Assembly (NCBI GenBank): GCA_947493325.1
Contig: CANLQI010000001.1
Coordinates: 124,001 to 188,000, forward strand
Reading direction: 5' to 3'
Source of the DNA: an uncultured Sphingomonadaceae bacterium
GTDB lineage: Bacteria > Pseudomonadota > Alphaproteobacteria > Sphingomonadales > Sphingomonadaceae
Length of the DNA: 64,000 nt
In this document: one piece after another, positions 7,827 to 17,261 of the stretch
How positions within the stretch are numbered: the first letter of the stretch is position 1
Layout of the letters: every line of letters begins with the position of its first letter
Notes under the pieces: generated by a model
The model's input: the letters and a program-made list of their open reading frames with translations, nothing else
Told to the model about the DNA's origin: nothing
The model's database searches: none
Translations under genes and position numbers: made by a program

Positions 7827-10800
7827 ATGAATAGCACAGTATTAAAAACAGGAGTTGCGTCTTTCGCGCTCTCGCTCGCGTTGATTTCGGCTCCTGCTTA
7901 CGCGCAGAATGAAGACCCGGTGACTGATCAAAACGTATCGGACGACGAGGAAGTCTCTAACGAAACCAATACTATTGTAGTAACTGGGTCGCGTATTCGT
8001 CGAAATGATCTCACTTCGACTGTCCCGGTAATTGGCGTTACCGGTGACAATATCTTCAAGCAGGGTGAGAACAACGTCGGTGAATATTTGAACGACCTTC
8101 CAGCATTGCGTCAAACATTTTCGCAGTCGAATCCGGGCAACAGCATCGGCGTCGCCGGTCTGAACTTGCTCGATCTGCGCGGTCTTGGCATCCAGCGTAC
8201 GCTGGTTGTTGTTAACGGCCGGCGCCATGTTCCAGCCGACATTGGGTCCACTGCATCTGCAGTAGATGTCAACTCGATTCCTGCTGCTTTGATCGAACGG
8301 ATCGACATTGTGACCGGGGGTAGCTCAGCGGTCTACGGTTCTGACGCCATCGCTGGTGTAGTGAACTTTGTCCTCAAGGATGATTTCGAAGGTTTAGAAC
8401 TGCGTGCTCGCGCCGGCATTCCCGAATTTGGTACAGGTGCGAACTACTCGATTTCCGGCGTCTTCGGTAAGAACTTCGCCGACGGTCGCGGCAATGTTGC
8501 TATTGCGGGCGAATATTCGCGTCAAAACCGTATTTTCGCTTCGGACATTCCCGAGTTCCGATTCCCCGGAAACTTCGTGCGTGTAAATAGAGATGCGGGA
8601 GGAGCTAGCTCCGATGGCCTGCCGGATTCGGTTTTCACGAACACTACCACGCGCTCCGGTACGATTAACCGTTTTGGTCTGGTCGGCTTCACACAGCCAG
8701 CCGGGCGACCCGAGTGTGGCGGCACCGTGGTAGGAGGAGCAACGCCATATAACTGTAATTACATCTTTAATCCGAACGGTCGTCTGGTATTCCAGGATTT
8801 CGATTCACGCTCGAGCACGTCGCAGTTCGGCGGATTCGTAGGCGGTAACGGTGAAACCGGTAACGAGGAGCGGCTTACATCGATTCTTCCGTTCCTTGAG
8901 CGTTACTCTGCAAACATTCTCGCATCCTACGAGTTTTCGGACGCGTTCGAAGTATTCCTCGAAGGTAAATATGTCCGTGCTGACTCTCTCGGTTCGAACT
9001 CGGGTCCGGCCTTCCTACAGGGCCGGTTCACTGGTGGTTTCAACGACTCACGCGTTCGCGTTCGCCTGGACAACCCGTTCCTAAATCCGGCTGATCGTCA
9101 GACGATCGCTAACGAGCTTATTACAAGTAATACCAGGCTTCCCGATCTGATCGCTGGTGGCGGCCCGCTCACTCCAGCAGATATTGCTGCGATCAACGAC
9201 GGCAGCTTCCGCTTCACGCTCAACAAGCAGTTCGCAGATTTGGGTATTCGCGATCAGGATAACAAACGTGAGACTTACCGCTTGGTGGTTGGTGCACGCG
9301 GCGACATCTCGTCGAATCTCAACTATGAAGTTGCGTTTAACTACGGTCGTACTGACGAGCGCATCGAAAATCTGGGTAACATTTTTCCCCAGCGTCTCCT
9401 CCTTGCTATGGATTCCGGTATTGATCCGTCTGATGGGCAGATCAAATGCCGGTCGCAATTCGATCCTGCAGCGGCGACCGTGCTCGGAGCTTTCAGTGGT
9501 GCTGGTGACACGCGGGCGGCAACACTGGCTTCGGATATAGCGGCCTGTGTGCCGTATAATCCGTTCGGCGCACCGGACAACAGCGCAGCGGCTGCCTACA
9601 TCACCTCAGATGCTGGTACCTCGGGTAAGCTCGAACAATATAACCTTGTCGGGTTTGTTTCGGGCACGACGTCTGATTTCTTCGAACTGCCTGGCGGACC
9701 GGTTAGCTTCGCACTTGGTGGCGAATATCGCCGCGAAACAGCTTTCTTCGAATCCGATCCGGTGATCGCGCAGAATCTGACCTTCGGCAACCCGCTCCCG
9801 GTCTTTGATCCGGATCCATTTGAGGTCCATGAGGTCTTCGGTGAAGTTAATATCCCGATCCTCGCAGATACGCCATTCTTCGAAGAGCTTTCGATCTCGG
9901 CAGCCGGGCGTGTGTCCGACTACAACGGCCCAACCGGTACCGTTATCGCCTGGAATGCGGGGGCTCGCTGGGCTCCGATCAGAGATCTTGCCTTCCGGGC
10001 ACAGTTCGCGCGTGCCGTTCGTGCGCCGAACTACACCGAAACTTCGGGCAACTTAACGCAGACTTTCCCGCGTGTTACTGACCCGTGCGCTAGCAACAAC
10101 ATCAACCAGGGTTCGGCAAACCGTGCGGCAAACTGCCAAGCGGATCTTGGTGCTCTTTTGACCAATAACGCATTTAACTCCTTCGGGAATGCGACCTCGT
10201 CGGCTGATGCGCGTAGTGGTCCAAACCCGAACTTGACTGAAGAGACTTCAGACTCTCTTACTGTCGGCTTTGTCTATCAGCCCAGCTGGCTTCCAGGCTT
10301 CGCTATCACGGCCGATTACTATGACATCACGGTCGATAATGTGATCGTTTCGTCGACTGGTCAGCAGATATTTAATGCGTGTTACGATCTTCCGGATGTG
10401 AACAATCAGTTCTGCGACCGCTTCCAGCGTAATGGCACAGCGATCGGTCCGAACGGAGAAGCGCCGGGTGCGATCCTCAACGGCACCTTGGTCATCTCGC
10501 CGCTGAACTTTGCGAAGCGCGAGCGCGAGGGTATCGATGTTGACGTATCCTATCGTACGTCGATTGCCGAGGATGTGTTTGTCAACGCTCGATTGATCTA
10601 TACGCACGTACTTACATCGAGCAACTTCCAGGATCCGACTCGTCCGGAATTTGAAAACCGTATCCTCAGTGAGCTTGGTGATCCAAAGGATCAGTTCGTG
10701 TTCAATCTTGATTTGACCTTCGGACAGGTAACTTTCGGCTACGATGCGCGCTATATCGGCCCGCAACTGACCACTCTGTACGAAGAGCAGTTCTCGCTCA

Positions 10801-11048
10801 ACGGTGACCCGGCACAGAACCCGGACCGTTTCGACATTTTGGAATATCCTGAAATCATTTACCACGACTTCCGCATCGGTTGGCAAGTCGAGAACGAGGA
10901 TGGGGAAAACACCTACGAATTCTTTGCCGGGGTAGACAACGTATTTGATGAACAGCCGCCGTTGGGCTTGTTGGGTACCGGTGATGGTAGTGCGATCTAC
11001 GATCCCCTCGGGCGCCGGTTCTTCGCCGGTATTCGAGCGAAGTTCTGA
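7827..11048 (+). CDS. TonB-dependent receptor (first of two)
   Basis: The protein has 1073 residues. A signal peptide ending SAPAYAQ is followed by a TonB-box-like region, the plug domain (IVVTGSRIRRNDL, LRGLGIQRTLVVVNGRRH, VTGGSSAVYGSDAIAGVVNF) and a 22-strand-type beta barrel that ends in the terminal Phe of RAKF. It imports a bulky substrate across the outer membrane with energy from TonB-ExbBD. The subfamily is the large Proteobacteria-type oligosaccharide or peptide receptor that sphingomonads carry in many copies. No FecR, sigma factor or enzyme gene is adjacent, so the substrate cannot be named. The M23 gene fragment copies at both sides suggest that the gene arrived by insertion or rearrangement. 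Confidence 0.95.
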   Translation: MNSTVLKTGVASFALSLALISAPAYAQNEDPVTDQNVSDDEEVSNETNTIVVTGSRIRRNDLTSTVPVIGVTGDNIFKQGENNVGEYLNDLPALRQTFSQSNPGNSIGVAGLNLLDLRGLGIQRTLVVVNGRRHVPADIGSTASAVDVNSIPAALIERIDIVTGGSSAVYGSDAIAGVVNFVLKDDFEGLELRARAGIPEFGTGANYSISGVFGKNFADGRGNVAIAGEYSRQNRIFASDIPEFRFPGNFVRVNRDAGGASSDGLPDSVFTNTTTRSGTINRFGLVGFTQPAGRPECGGTVVGGATPYNCNYIFNPNGRLVFQDFDSRSSTSQFGGFVGGNGETGNEERLTSILPFLERYSANILASYEFSDAFEVFLEGKYVRADSLGSNSGPAFLQGRFTGGFNDSRVRVRLDNPFLNPADRQTIANELITSNTRLPDLIAGGGPLTPADIAAINDGSFRFTLNKQFADLGIRDQDNKRETYRLVVGARGDISSNLNYEVAFNYGRTDERIENLGNIFPQRLLLAMDSGIDPSDGQIKCRSQFDPAAATVLGAFSGAGDTRAATLASDIAACVPYNPFGAPDNSAAAAYITSDAGTSGKLEQYNLVGFVSGTTSDFFELPGGPVSFALGGEYRRETAFFESDPVIAQNLTFGNPLPVFDPDPFEVHEVFGEVNIPILADTPFFEELSISAAGRVSDYNGPTGTVIAWNAGARWAPIRDLAFRAQFARAVRAPNYTETSGNLTQTFPRVTDPCASNNINQGSANRAANCQADLGALLTNNAFNSFGNATSSADARSGPNPNLTEETSDSLTVGFVYQPSWLPGFAITADYYDITVDNVIVSSTGQQIFNACYDLPDVNNQFCDRFQRNGTAIGPNGEAPGAILNGTLVISPLNFAKREREGIDVDVSYRTSIAEDVFVNARLIYTHVLTSSNFQDPTRPEFENRILSELGDPKDQFVFNLDLTFGQVTFGYDARYIGPQLTTLYEEQFSLNGDPAQNPDRFDILEYPEIIYHDFRIGWQVENEDGENTYEFFAGVDNVFDEQPPLGLLGTGDGSAIYDPLGRRFFAGIRAKF

Positions 11049-11073
11049 TAATTTTTGATATCTACAATCATTG

Positions 11074-11106
11074 AAAAGAGGTTGGGTGCCCCCAACCTCT
11101 TTTTTA
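11074..11106 (+). terminator. Intrinsic terminator of the first TonB receptor
   Basis: A 13-bp perfect stem (AAAAGAGGTTGGG with CCCAACCTCTTTT) encloses the loop TGCC and runs into T residues, 26 bases after the receptor stop codon. Confidence 0.9.
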
Positions 11107-11211
11107 TTACAATTGATTTCATCCAATGACTATCCGGCTTATAAACAGGATTTACAGCAGTGTTGGGATGTGCTTTACCTGCCTCAAAATCAGCAGAACT
11201 CTATATAATCG

Positions 11212-11523
11212 GTGGTGATATTCTTTATGTGCGTCGCCACCGGCGAAAGCGGCACGCCATTTGTCGCGCCTGCGGACGGTGTGGTGATATTGGCCAGCAG
11301 CAAACCGTTCTCGCTGGAAGGGAACCTGCTGATGATCGACCATGGCATGGGCCTTAACAGCGCATTCCTTCACCTGTTCAAAATCGCGGTGCGCAAGGGC
11401 GACCGTGTACGCCAGGGGCAATATATCGGCAATATAGGCGCCACCGGCCCGCATCTGCATTGGGGCATGAAATGGAACGCGGCGCGCATCGACCCGATCC
11501 TGTTGACCGGGCCAATGGAGTAA
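11212..11523 (+). pseudogene. Truncated second copy of the M23 peptidase 3' end
   Basis: From about 11233 the sequence matches 7058-7360 of the intact M23 gene at over 90 percent identity, down to the last residues ILLTGPME. Upstream of that, homology stops abruptly. The copy lacks the signal peptide, the middle domain and the first zinc ligands (HSGVD). It also lacks four residues (12 bases) in the GATG region before PHLHWGM. A reading frame of 103 codons exists from an upstream GTG, but it could not form an active or exported enzyme. It is a remnant of a duplication that now flanks the TonB receptor gene. Confidence 0.85.
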
Positions 11524-11525
11524 TT

Positions 11526-12086
11526 TTACCGCAAACGGATGACTTTGATAAACGGCCTGTTTTCAACAACAGCTTTAAAACTGCCCAACGGTCCGCGAGA
11601 TATAACAATATTCTGCCCGACTTTTGGCCTGCGCCCCCCGACTTTTCCGCCAGTTTGCTGCCAGACAGAACCATTTTCTAGCTCAAAGATCCATTTTCCG
11701 CTTCGATTGCTGGATAAAGATTTTATGGTAGACGATAGCTCGCTTAACTGCGCGCCGTTTTTGCCTGTGAATAGAGGGTTATCTGCAGCTTTCAGTCCAA
11801 AAACATCTTCACGGGCCTGATCTACCACCTTCTTTTCGGCGATTAATAATTCACCGCTACTTTCCGCTTGGTCAAATTGTGCGACTTTTGCATCATAGCA
11901 GGCAAGACGTTCTGTATTGTCTGTGATTGACCGGCATTCTATTAGTTCGGATAATGCAGCGGGGCGCTCGGGTTTCTCCTGTGCCGCTGTATGCGGTGCA
12001 AAGCCTATAGTTAGTGCTACAGCCATACATGCTGCTGTCATACAAGCTGCAGTTGAATTTACATTTGCTGGTTTTTGCATGTCCAT
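11526..12086 (-). CDS. Exported protein of unknown function with an ERLACYD motif
   Basis: The protein has 186 residues. Its signal peptide (MTAACMAVALTIGFAPHTAAQ) is followed by LIECRSITDNTERLACYDAK, a short Cys-containing motif seen near the N-terminus of many small exported proteobacterial proteins. The C-terminal part (WIFELENGSVWQQTGGKVG, then VVENRPFIKVIRLR) resembles a small beta barrel. Two starts six bases apart (MDMQKP or MQKP) are possible and no strong ribosome binding site decides between them. It ends three bases from the M23 remnant on the opposite strand. No function is assigned. Confidence 0.75.
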   Translation of the reverse strand: MDMQKPANVNSTAACMTAACMAVALTIGFAPHTAAQEKPERPAALSELIECRSITDNTERLACYDAKVAQFDQAESSGELLIAEKKVVDQAREDVFGLKAADNPLFTGKNGAQLSELSSTIKSLSSNRSGKWIFELENGSVWQQTGGKVGGRRPKVGQNIVISRGPLGSFKAVVENRPFIKVIRLR

Positions 12087-12354
12087 GAGGTCAAGTCATC
12101 CTTGGTATTTGTTGATGTCTATAAAAACTGAATTGGCAGAATTCACAGGCTTAGAGGGTTTTGCAAGGCCGTGAATCTGTGTTGCATATATACCTCACCT
12201 ATATCGAAAACGAAGCATTTGCGTCACGAAACTGTTTACACTTTGTATACAGCCATGCAAATGATTTGACAGTTTTCGTGTGTAGATACCACGCGAGCTC
12301 GAATTTATTAATGAAAAACCTCGCCTCCGAGGTGATATTATAAGGGGATTCTCA

Positions 12355-15300
12355 GTGAGAAATCAGAAAATTATCAACCAGCTCAAAACCGGTGTTGCAC
12401 CGGCTATATTGGGTTTGGCAATGGTTTCTGCTCCTGCCTATGCGCAGGAAGCGGAAGACGCAGGTACGGAAATTGAAGGCGAGACTATCGTCATTACAGG
12501 TTCCTTAATCTCCGATCCAAATCTGGAGCGTTCCTCCCCAGTGAACGTCACCAATGAAGACGAGATTGAGCTGAAACTATCCACCAACGCCGAAGAACTC
12601 ATTCGTGATGTTCCCGGCCTTGTTACAGGTATCGGTTCAAACGCCAATAACGGTAACAATGGTACCGCAACGATCGATTTGCGCGCACTTGGTTCCAACC
12701 GTAACCTTGGCCTGCTTGATGGCACACGCATTGTGCCAAACGACCTGGCCGGTCAATTTGACCTTAACAACGTTCCGCTTGCACTGGTTGAGCGCGTTGA
12801 CGTTCTGACAGGCGGTGCTTCCACCACATATGGTGCCGACGCTATCGCAGGTGTTGTGAACTTTATCACCAAGCAGGATTTTGCCGGTTTTGAAGCGGAA
12901 ATTTCCAACCAGATTACTGAAGAAGGTGATGGCAATATCTTCCGCGCTGACTTTACTGTTGGTGCAAACTTTGACGATGGCCGCGGTAATGTGGTTCTGA
13001 GCCTTGGTTATCAGGAACGCGACGCTGTATTCCAGGGCGACCGCGATATTTCTATCTTCGGCATCAACTCATTTGATGGCTCACGCGGTGGTTCTACCAC
13101 ATCTGTGCCTGGACGTTTCTCTGTCCCGCGCAGCGGCAACCTTCAGGTTTCACCTGACAGCAGCTCGCTGGTTCCTGGCTACCTGCCGTTTAACTTCAAC
13201 CCGTTCAATATTTTCCAGACGCCATTCAAGCGTTACAACATCTATTCAGCGGGCCGGTATGAAATTACCGACAATATTGAAGTGTATTCACGTGGCCTGT
13301 TCTCGAAAAACACGGTGAGCACGATTATCGCGCCATCGGGTTCTTTCGGTTCCAACCAGACCATCAATATCAACAACCCGTTCATTTCGGCCGGTCAGCG
13401 CGATATTTTCTGCGCGAACAATGACTTTGATCCAGCTACAGATGGCATTCAAACGCTGACGCCGGCTGAATGTACAGCTGCGGCATCATCGACCGACGGT
13501 CCAACTCTGGAAGATGGCTCGGTAAACCCGAATTACCGTACGTTTACGACCAACGTGCGTCGCCGTACAGTTGAAGTCGGACCGCGTCTCGGCGATTATA
13601 ATACGACATTGTTCGATTATAAACTCGGTTTCCGCGGCGCTCTCACCGATGCAATCGATTGGGATATTTTTGGCGCATATGGCGAAAGCTCACGTATCCT
13701 GACGCAGGACAACTATGTTCTGAACTCGCGTCTGGGTGATACCCTGCAGACAGTGGACGGCGTGACATGTGTCACATCTTCTGCCGACGGCTGTGCGCCT
13801 GCCAATGTATTTGGACAGGCCGGTGACATTTCAGAAGATGCTGCCAACTATCTGCGTGGTCGCAGCACCACCGAACGCCGGGCATCTTTGGCACAGGTAC
13901 GTGCAACGATCAGCGGCGACGCTGGCTTCTCCAGTCCGTTTGCTTCTGATGACATCGGTTTCGCGATCGGCGGTGAATACCGCAAAAATACTGGCTTCCA
14001 ACAAGCTGACGCTCTGGCTGAAACCCCTGGTGAACTGGGTGGTGCTGGCGGTGCGGCTGTGCCGATCCGCGGTTCATATGATGTGTATGAAGCTTTCGGT
14101 GAATTGATTGTCCCGATTGTTCAGGACCGTCCTTTCTTTGAAGATCTGACACTTGAGGCAGGTATTCGCTATTCGGATTACTCGATCGATGCTCCAAGCA
14201 ATCCTGGCTACAGCACAACCACTTGGAAAGTCGGCGGTAGCTGGACACCCGTTTCAGGCTTCAAGATCCGCGGCGGTTTCAACCGTGCGGTACGTGCACC
14301 GAACATTGGTGAACTGTTTACACCGGTCAGCACGCAGCTGACCAACCTGAACAATGATCCATGCGCGGGTACGGCTCCATTGAATGATGCCAACCTGCGG
14401 GCTGTCTGTCTGGCGCAGGGTGCCAGAGACTTCCAGATCGGTGTTATTCCTCCGCCAGTTTCAAACCAAGTGAATATTACCACGGGCGGTAATATCAATC
14501 TGCAGCCGGAAACAGCTGATACCTATACCGTAGGTTTCGTTTTCCAGCCTGATTTCATACCTGGCTTCAACATGTCGATCGATTATTACAATATCAAAAT
14601 CGAAGACGCGATCACCACGGCAACACCAGGAGATCTTGTCACCGATTGTTTCGGCAACATAACGGCAGCATCTGCGACTGACCCAGCATGTACTTCAATT
14701 GGGCGTAACCCCTCTGATGGTGGTCTGAGTGGTGACCCAGCAGTCACGCCAGGTCTTTTCGGTGCCCTGTCGAACCTTGGCACGCTTGCAACTGATGGCG
14801 TTGATTTTCTGGTTAACTATAGAACTGACATCGGATTTGCTGATTTGTCGCTTGGTTTCAATGGTAACTGGACTAATTCAACTAAATTCTTGGCGTCGCC
14901 TACAGCTGACGTCAATCGTGAGTGCGTTGGTCTTTATAGCGTGAACTGTAGTGCATTCAGTGGTGCTATTCAGCCTGAATGGACATTCTCGCAACGCACT
15001 ACGCTGAGCTTTGATACAGTCGATGTATCGCTGCTCTGGCGCTATGTGGATGCTGTTCAGTATGAACCGCTCCAGTTCCAGGACGATGCTCAAGCTGCAC
15101 TGTTGTCTAACTTAGACGCTGACGGCTTTCTACTTCCGGAAAGTGAGCAGGGCTGTCCCGACTTCCTTGGTGCTGATCCAGGCGGCTGTATGGTTGAAGA
15201 AGCGTTCCGTACTATCGGTTCAGCGCACTATTTCGACTTGTCACTGCGCTGGTCTGTAATGGAGAACCTGCAGCTTACATTTGCTGTACAGAATCTGCTC

Positions 15301-15426
15301 GACAACAAACCGCCACTCGTTGGTAACGATGTTGGTTCGACAACATTCAACAGTGGTAACACCTACCCGTCTACATATGACGCTCTGGGCCGCCGCTTTG
15401 GTGTTGCAGCGAAACTTTCCTTCTAA
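12355..15426 (+). CDS. TonB-dependent receptor (second of two)
   Basis: The protein has 1023 residues and starts at GTG after AAGGGGAT. The signal peptide (LKTGVAPAILGLAMVSAPAYAQ) closely resembles that of the receptor at 7827, so the two are paralogues. Plug motifs are ETIVITGSLISDPNL, LGSNRNLGLLDGTRIVPN and VDVLTGGASTTYGADAIAGV. The barrel ends in AAKLSF with a terminal Phe. Many Asn/Asp-rich loops are typical of outer membrane receptors for sugars or peptides. A convergent sulfotransferase-like gene follows, a pairing often seen in this order, but the substrate is unknown. Confidence 0.95.
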   Translation: MRNQKIINQLKTGVAPAILGLAMVSAPAYAQEAEDAGTEIEGETIVITGSLISDPNLERSSPVNVTNEDEIELKLSTNAEELIRDVPGLVTGIGSNANNGNNGTATIDLRALGSNRNLGLLDGTRIVPNDLAGQFDLNNVPLALVERVDVLTGGASTTYGADAIAGVVNFITKQDFAGFEAEISNQITEEGDGNIFRADFTVGANFDDGRGNVVLSLGYQERDAVFQGDRDISIFGINSFDGSRGGSTTSVPGRFSVPRSGNLQVSPDSSSLVPGYLPFNFNPFNIFQTPFKRYNIYSAGRYEITDNIEVYSRGLFSKNTVSTIIAPSGSFGSNQTININNPFISAGQRDIFCANNDFDPATDGIQTLTPAECTAAASSTDGPTLEDGSVNPNYRTFTTNVRRRTVEVGPRLGDYNTTLFDYKLGFRGALTDAIDWDIFGAYGESSRILTQDNYVLNSRLGDTLQTVDGVTCVTSSADGCAPANVFGQAGDISEDAANYLRGRSTTERRASLAQVRATISGDAGFSSPFASDDIGFAIGGEYRKNTGFQQADALAETPGELGGAGGAAVPIRGSYDVYEAFGELIVPIVQDRPFFEDLTLEAGIRYSDYSIDAPSNPGYSTTTWKVGGSWTPVSGFKIRGGFNRAVRAPNIGELFTPVSTQLTNLNNDPCAGTAPLNDANLRAVCLAQGARDFQIGVIPPPVSNQVNITTGGNINLQPETADTYTVGFVFQPDFIPGFNMSIDYYNIKIEDAITTATPGDLVTDCFGNITAASATDPACTSIGRNPSDGGLSGDPAVTPGLFGALSNLGTLATDGVDFLVNYRTDIGFADLSLGFNGNWTNSTKFLASPTADVNRECVGLYSVNCSAFSGAIQPEWTFSQRTTLSFDTVDVSLLWRYVDAVQYEPLQFQDDAQAALLSNLDADGFLLPESEQGCPDFLGADPGGCMVEEAFRTIGSAHYFDLSLRWSVMENLQLTFAVQNLLDNKPPLVGNDVGSTTFNSGNTYPSTYDALGRRFGVAAKLSF

Positions 15427-15449
15427 TCTGAAGGGCTATAATGAATAAG

Positions 15450-15478
15450 AAGGCGGGCCATTGTGCCCGCCTTTTTTA
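15450..15478 (+). terminator. Intrinsic terminator of the second TonB receptor
   Basis: A 9-bp stem (AAGGCGGGC with GCCCGCCTT) with loop CATTGT is followed by a run of T, 23 bases after the stop codon. Confidence 0.9.
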
Positions 15479-15524
15479 TGGATGGATGTGTTCTCAATCC
15501 GCATTTATCCCCCCGCGATAAGGA

Positions 15525-15670
15525 GTTCCGTCATTCCGGCGAAAGCGGGAATCCGCCTCATCAAACTCACACATATGTGTAACTGTCGTGAGATAGATTC
15601 CTGGTCAAGCTGGGAATGAGGAGGCTATTTATACTATGAATATCGTTCCTGCTTAAAGGGAATGCATACC
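15525..15670. repeat. Second copy of the interior of the MITE-like element
   Basis: It matches about 388-560 with small changes and a 25-base deletion. Shared features are CGTCATTCC, GCGAAAGCGGGAATCC, GTGAGATAGATTCC, AGCTGGGAATGA and the tail GGCTATTTATACTATGAAT. The IS1595-type ends of the first copy are missing, so this is either a decayed copy or a separate repeat that the first element captured. Confidence 0.7.
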
Positions 15671-15717
15671 CTCTCAATCAGGATATCAGAAATATCTCTG
15701 CAATTATGCACAGCTAT

Positions 15718-16752
15718 TCAGATTAAAGATGCTTCAAGTGTCATCGGAATATTCATACGTTCTCCCATGACTCTGGCCCATTCGCTTACCTTCTCGATCT
15801 CGTCTGCGTGCAGCGATGCAGCATCGGCATGCTCTTTTTCACGAGACGCACTGTCGAATGCCACATCTATTTTGGAATGCCGTTTGAACGCTGGCCCTTC
15901 GACTATATCGCGCACACCTGTCTGATCGACGTTCAGTTGAAACAAATCTATCAGGCCCTGCATGGTTTCATATTGATGAGAAAGGAAGGTTTTGCTGTTC
16001 AGTGAGCGTACTCTTTGCGAGCCATATTTTTGTATGAGTGCAGAAAAAAGAGCATGTTGTGCCAGCCAGCCTACCGCCGCTACCTGCAAGTCCGATAATT
16101 GCAACATGTCGTCGCCAGTCATTCCAAAAGGTGCAATCATCTGATCCTGAATCTGACCGACAAAAAGCTTGCGGACCCATAGACGCCCCCAAAGATCTTT
16201 TTTTGCGATTGAACCCAGATAGTCTTTTAAGGGCGCGTGTAGCAATACTGCTTTCGCATCCGGTCGCATGGCAAGCATGGCCAATGCAAGCGTGTTCACA
16301 ATATTGGACGGTTTGATAATAATCGCTTCACCGCTGGAAAACGGTTTGGATAACCAATGCATCGACTGGTCAAGAACCTCAGCAATTTTGCGTGGCTCAC
16401 CGCCGCGTCTTTTCCAGCCGACCATGTCATTTAGAACAACAGGTTCTTTAAAACCCATCGATACGCCTTTAATATCAAACGCGCGCGCCAGCATCGTGGA
16501 ACAGCAATAAGCCGAATGGAAAATAAAATGCATCCGTGCTGGTTTTGGTAACACGCGCAACGCTTCGCTGCGTCTTAATGCAATTTTTTCAAGGTCTTTT
16601 GGTAAATGTTCATCGGTCAGAAACGTGCACTGCCGATGGACTTGCCTGTCTACATTAAGAAATTGATAGCTGTCATGTGTTTCATCATATCGATGCAATA
16701 ACAGGTTGGGGTCTTTTGCGACCCGGTTTAAATGATCATTTGTAGCGTCCAC
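15718..16752 (-). CDS. Sulfotransferase-like protein
   Basis: The protein has 344 residues with no signal peptide. The segment MHFIFHSAYCCSTMLARAFD fits the degenerate P-loop (PAPS-binding) strand-loop-helix of the bacterial sulfotransferase-like family. IIIKPSNIVNTLALAML and AVLLHAPLKDYLGSIAKKDL fit the second and third core segments. Genes of this type often sit beside large TonB-dependent receptors in sphingomonads. Whether it transfers sulfate is not proven. The key basic residues are hard to place, and the P-loop has CC in place of the usual GTS. It is convergent with the second receptor. Confidence 0.6.
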   Translation of the reverse strand: MDATNDHLNRVAKDPNLLLHRYDETHDSYQFLNVDRQVHRQCTFLTDEHLPKDLEKIALRRSEALRVLPKPARMHFIFHSAYCCSTMLARAFDIKGVSMGFKEPVVLNDMVGWKRRGGEPRKIAEVLDQSMHWLSKPFSSGEAIIIKPSNIVNTLALAMLAMRPDAKAVLLHAPLKDYLGSIAKKDLWGRLWVRKLFVGQIQDQMIAPFGMTGDDMLQLSDLQVAAVGWLAQHALFSALIQKYGSQRVRSLNSKTFLSHQYETMQGLIDLFQLNVDQTGVRDIVEGPAFKRHSKIDVAFDSASREKEHADAASLHADEIEKVSEWARVMGERMNIPMTLEASLI

Positions 16753-16863
16753 ACGTTTTTGTGCCTAATTTCTGCGGTTGATTCAACCAAAATCGCCAAG
16801 TCTTCTGCCTTGCTATGTGAGCTGCATTCATATATATATTTTACAAATTAAAAGGAGGCCATA

Positions 16864-17190
16864 GTGAAGTTATTCAGTGTTTTAGCGGGTTCAGCGATTT
16901 TGTTTGCTGCGCCTATCGCAGCTTTCGATGGACAAAAACATAATGATGGCAATGCTTCTGTCACTGAAGCCTCCAAAGCGCATGCAAATGAAGCAGATAA
17001 AGCTTCTGAAGAGAAATCCAAGGCCGATCAGAAGATAAAATGCCGCCGTCTTACAGTCACAGGCTCTCTTGTAAAACGCAAAAAAATATGCCGGACCGTG
17101 GCTGAATGGAAAGAGATTTCACAGGCAGGAAACCGATCGGCACGCACAATAGTTGACCACGCGAACCAAGGCAGCACAAGCGGTAGATAG
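16864..17190 (+). CDS. Small exported basic protein
   Basis: The protein has 108 residues. GTG is chosen as the start because AAGGAGG lies six bases upstream and the N-terminus is then a signal peptide (LFSVLAGSAILFAAPIAAF). A charged Ala/Lys/Glu stretch follows, then the conserved-looking block KCRRLTVTGSLVKRKKICRT and AEWKEIS. The two Cys flank a TGS turn and may form a disulphide. Small periplasmic proteins with the C-x-R...TGS...C-x-T...EW pattern are common in sphingomonads and have no known role. It is divergent from the sulfotransferase-like gene. Confidence 0.75.
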   Translation: MKLFSVLAGSAILFAAPIAAFDGQKHNDGNASVTEASKAHANEADKASEEKSKADQKIKCRRLTVTGSLVKRKKICRTVAEWKEISQAGNRSARTIVDHANQGSTSGR

Positions 17191-17261
17191 GCACAAAAGC
17201 TTCCGCGAGCTATATGATAGCCGATTTAAATCTGTGCCTTTAATTTGTGCCTTGAGCAATC

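Noticed and set aside
10248..11126. Minus-strand frame of 292 codons within the first TonB receptor
   Set aside because: It is a shadow of the receptor's coding sequence, and the protein has no recognisable domain.
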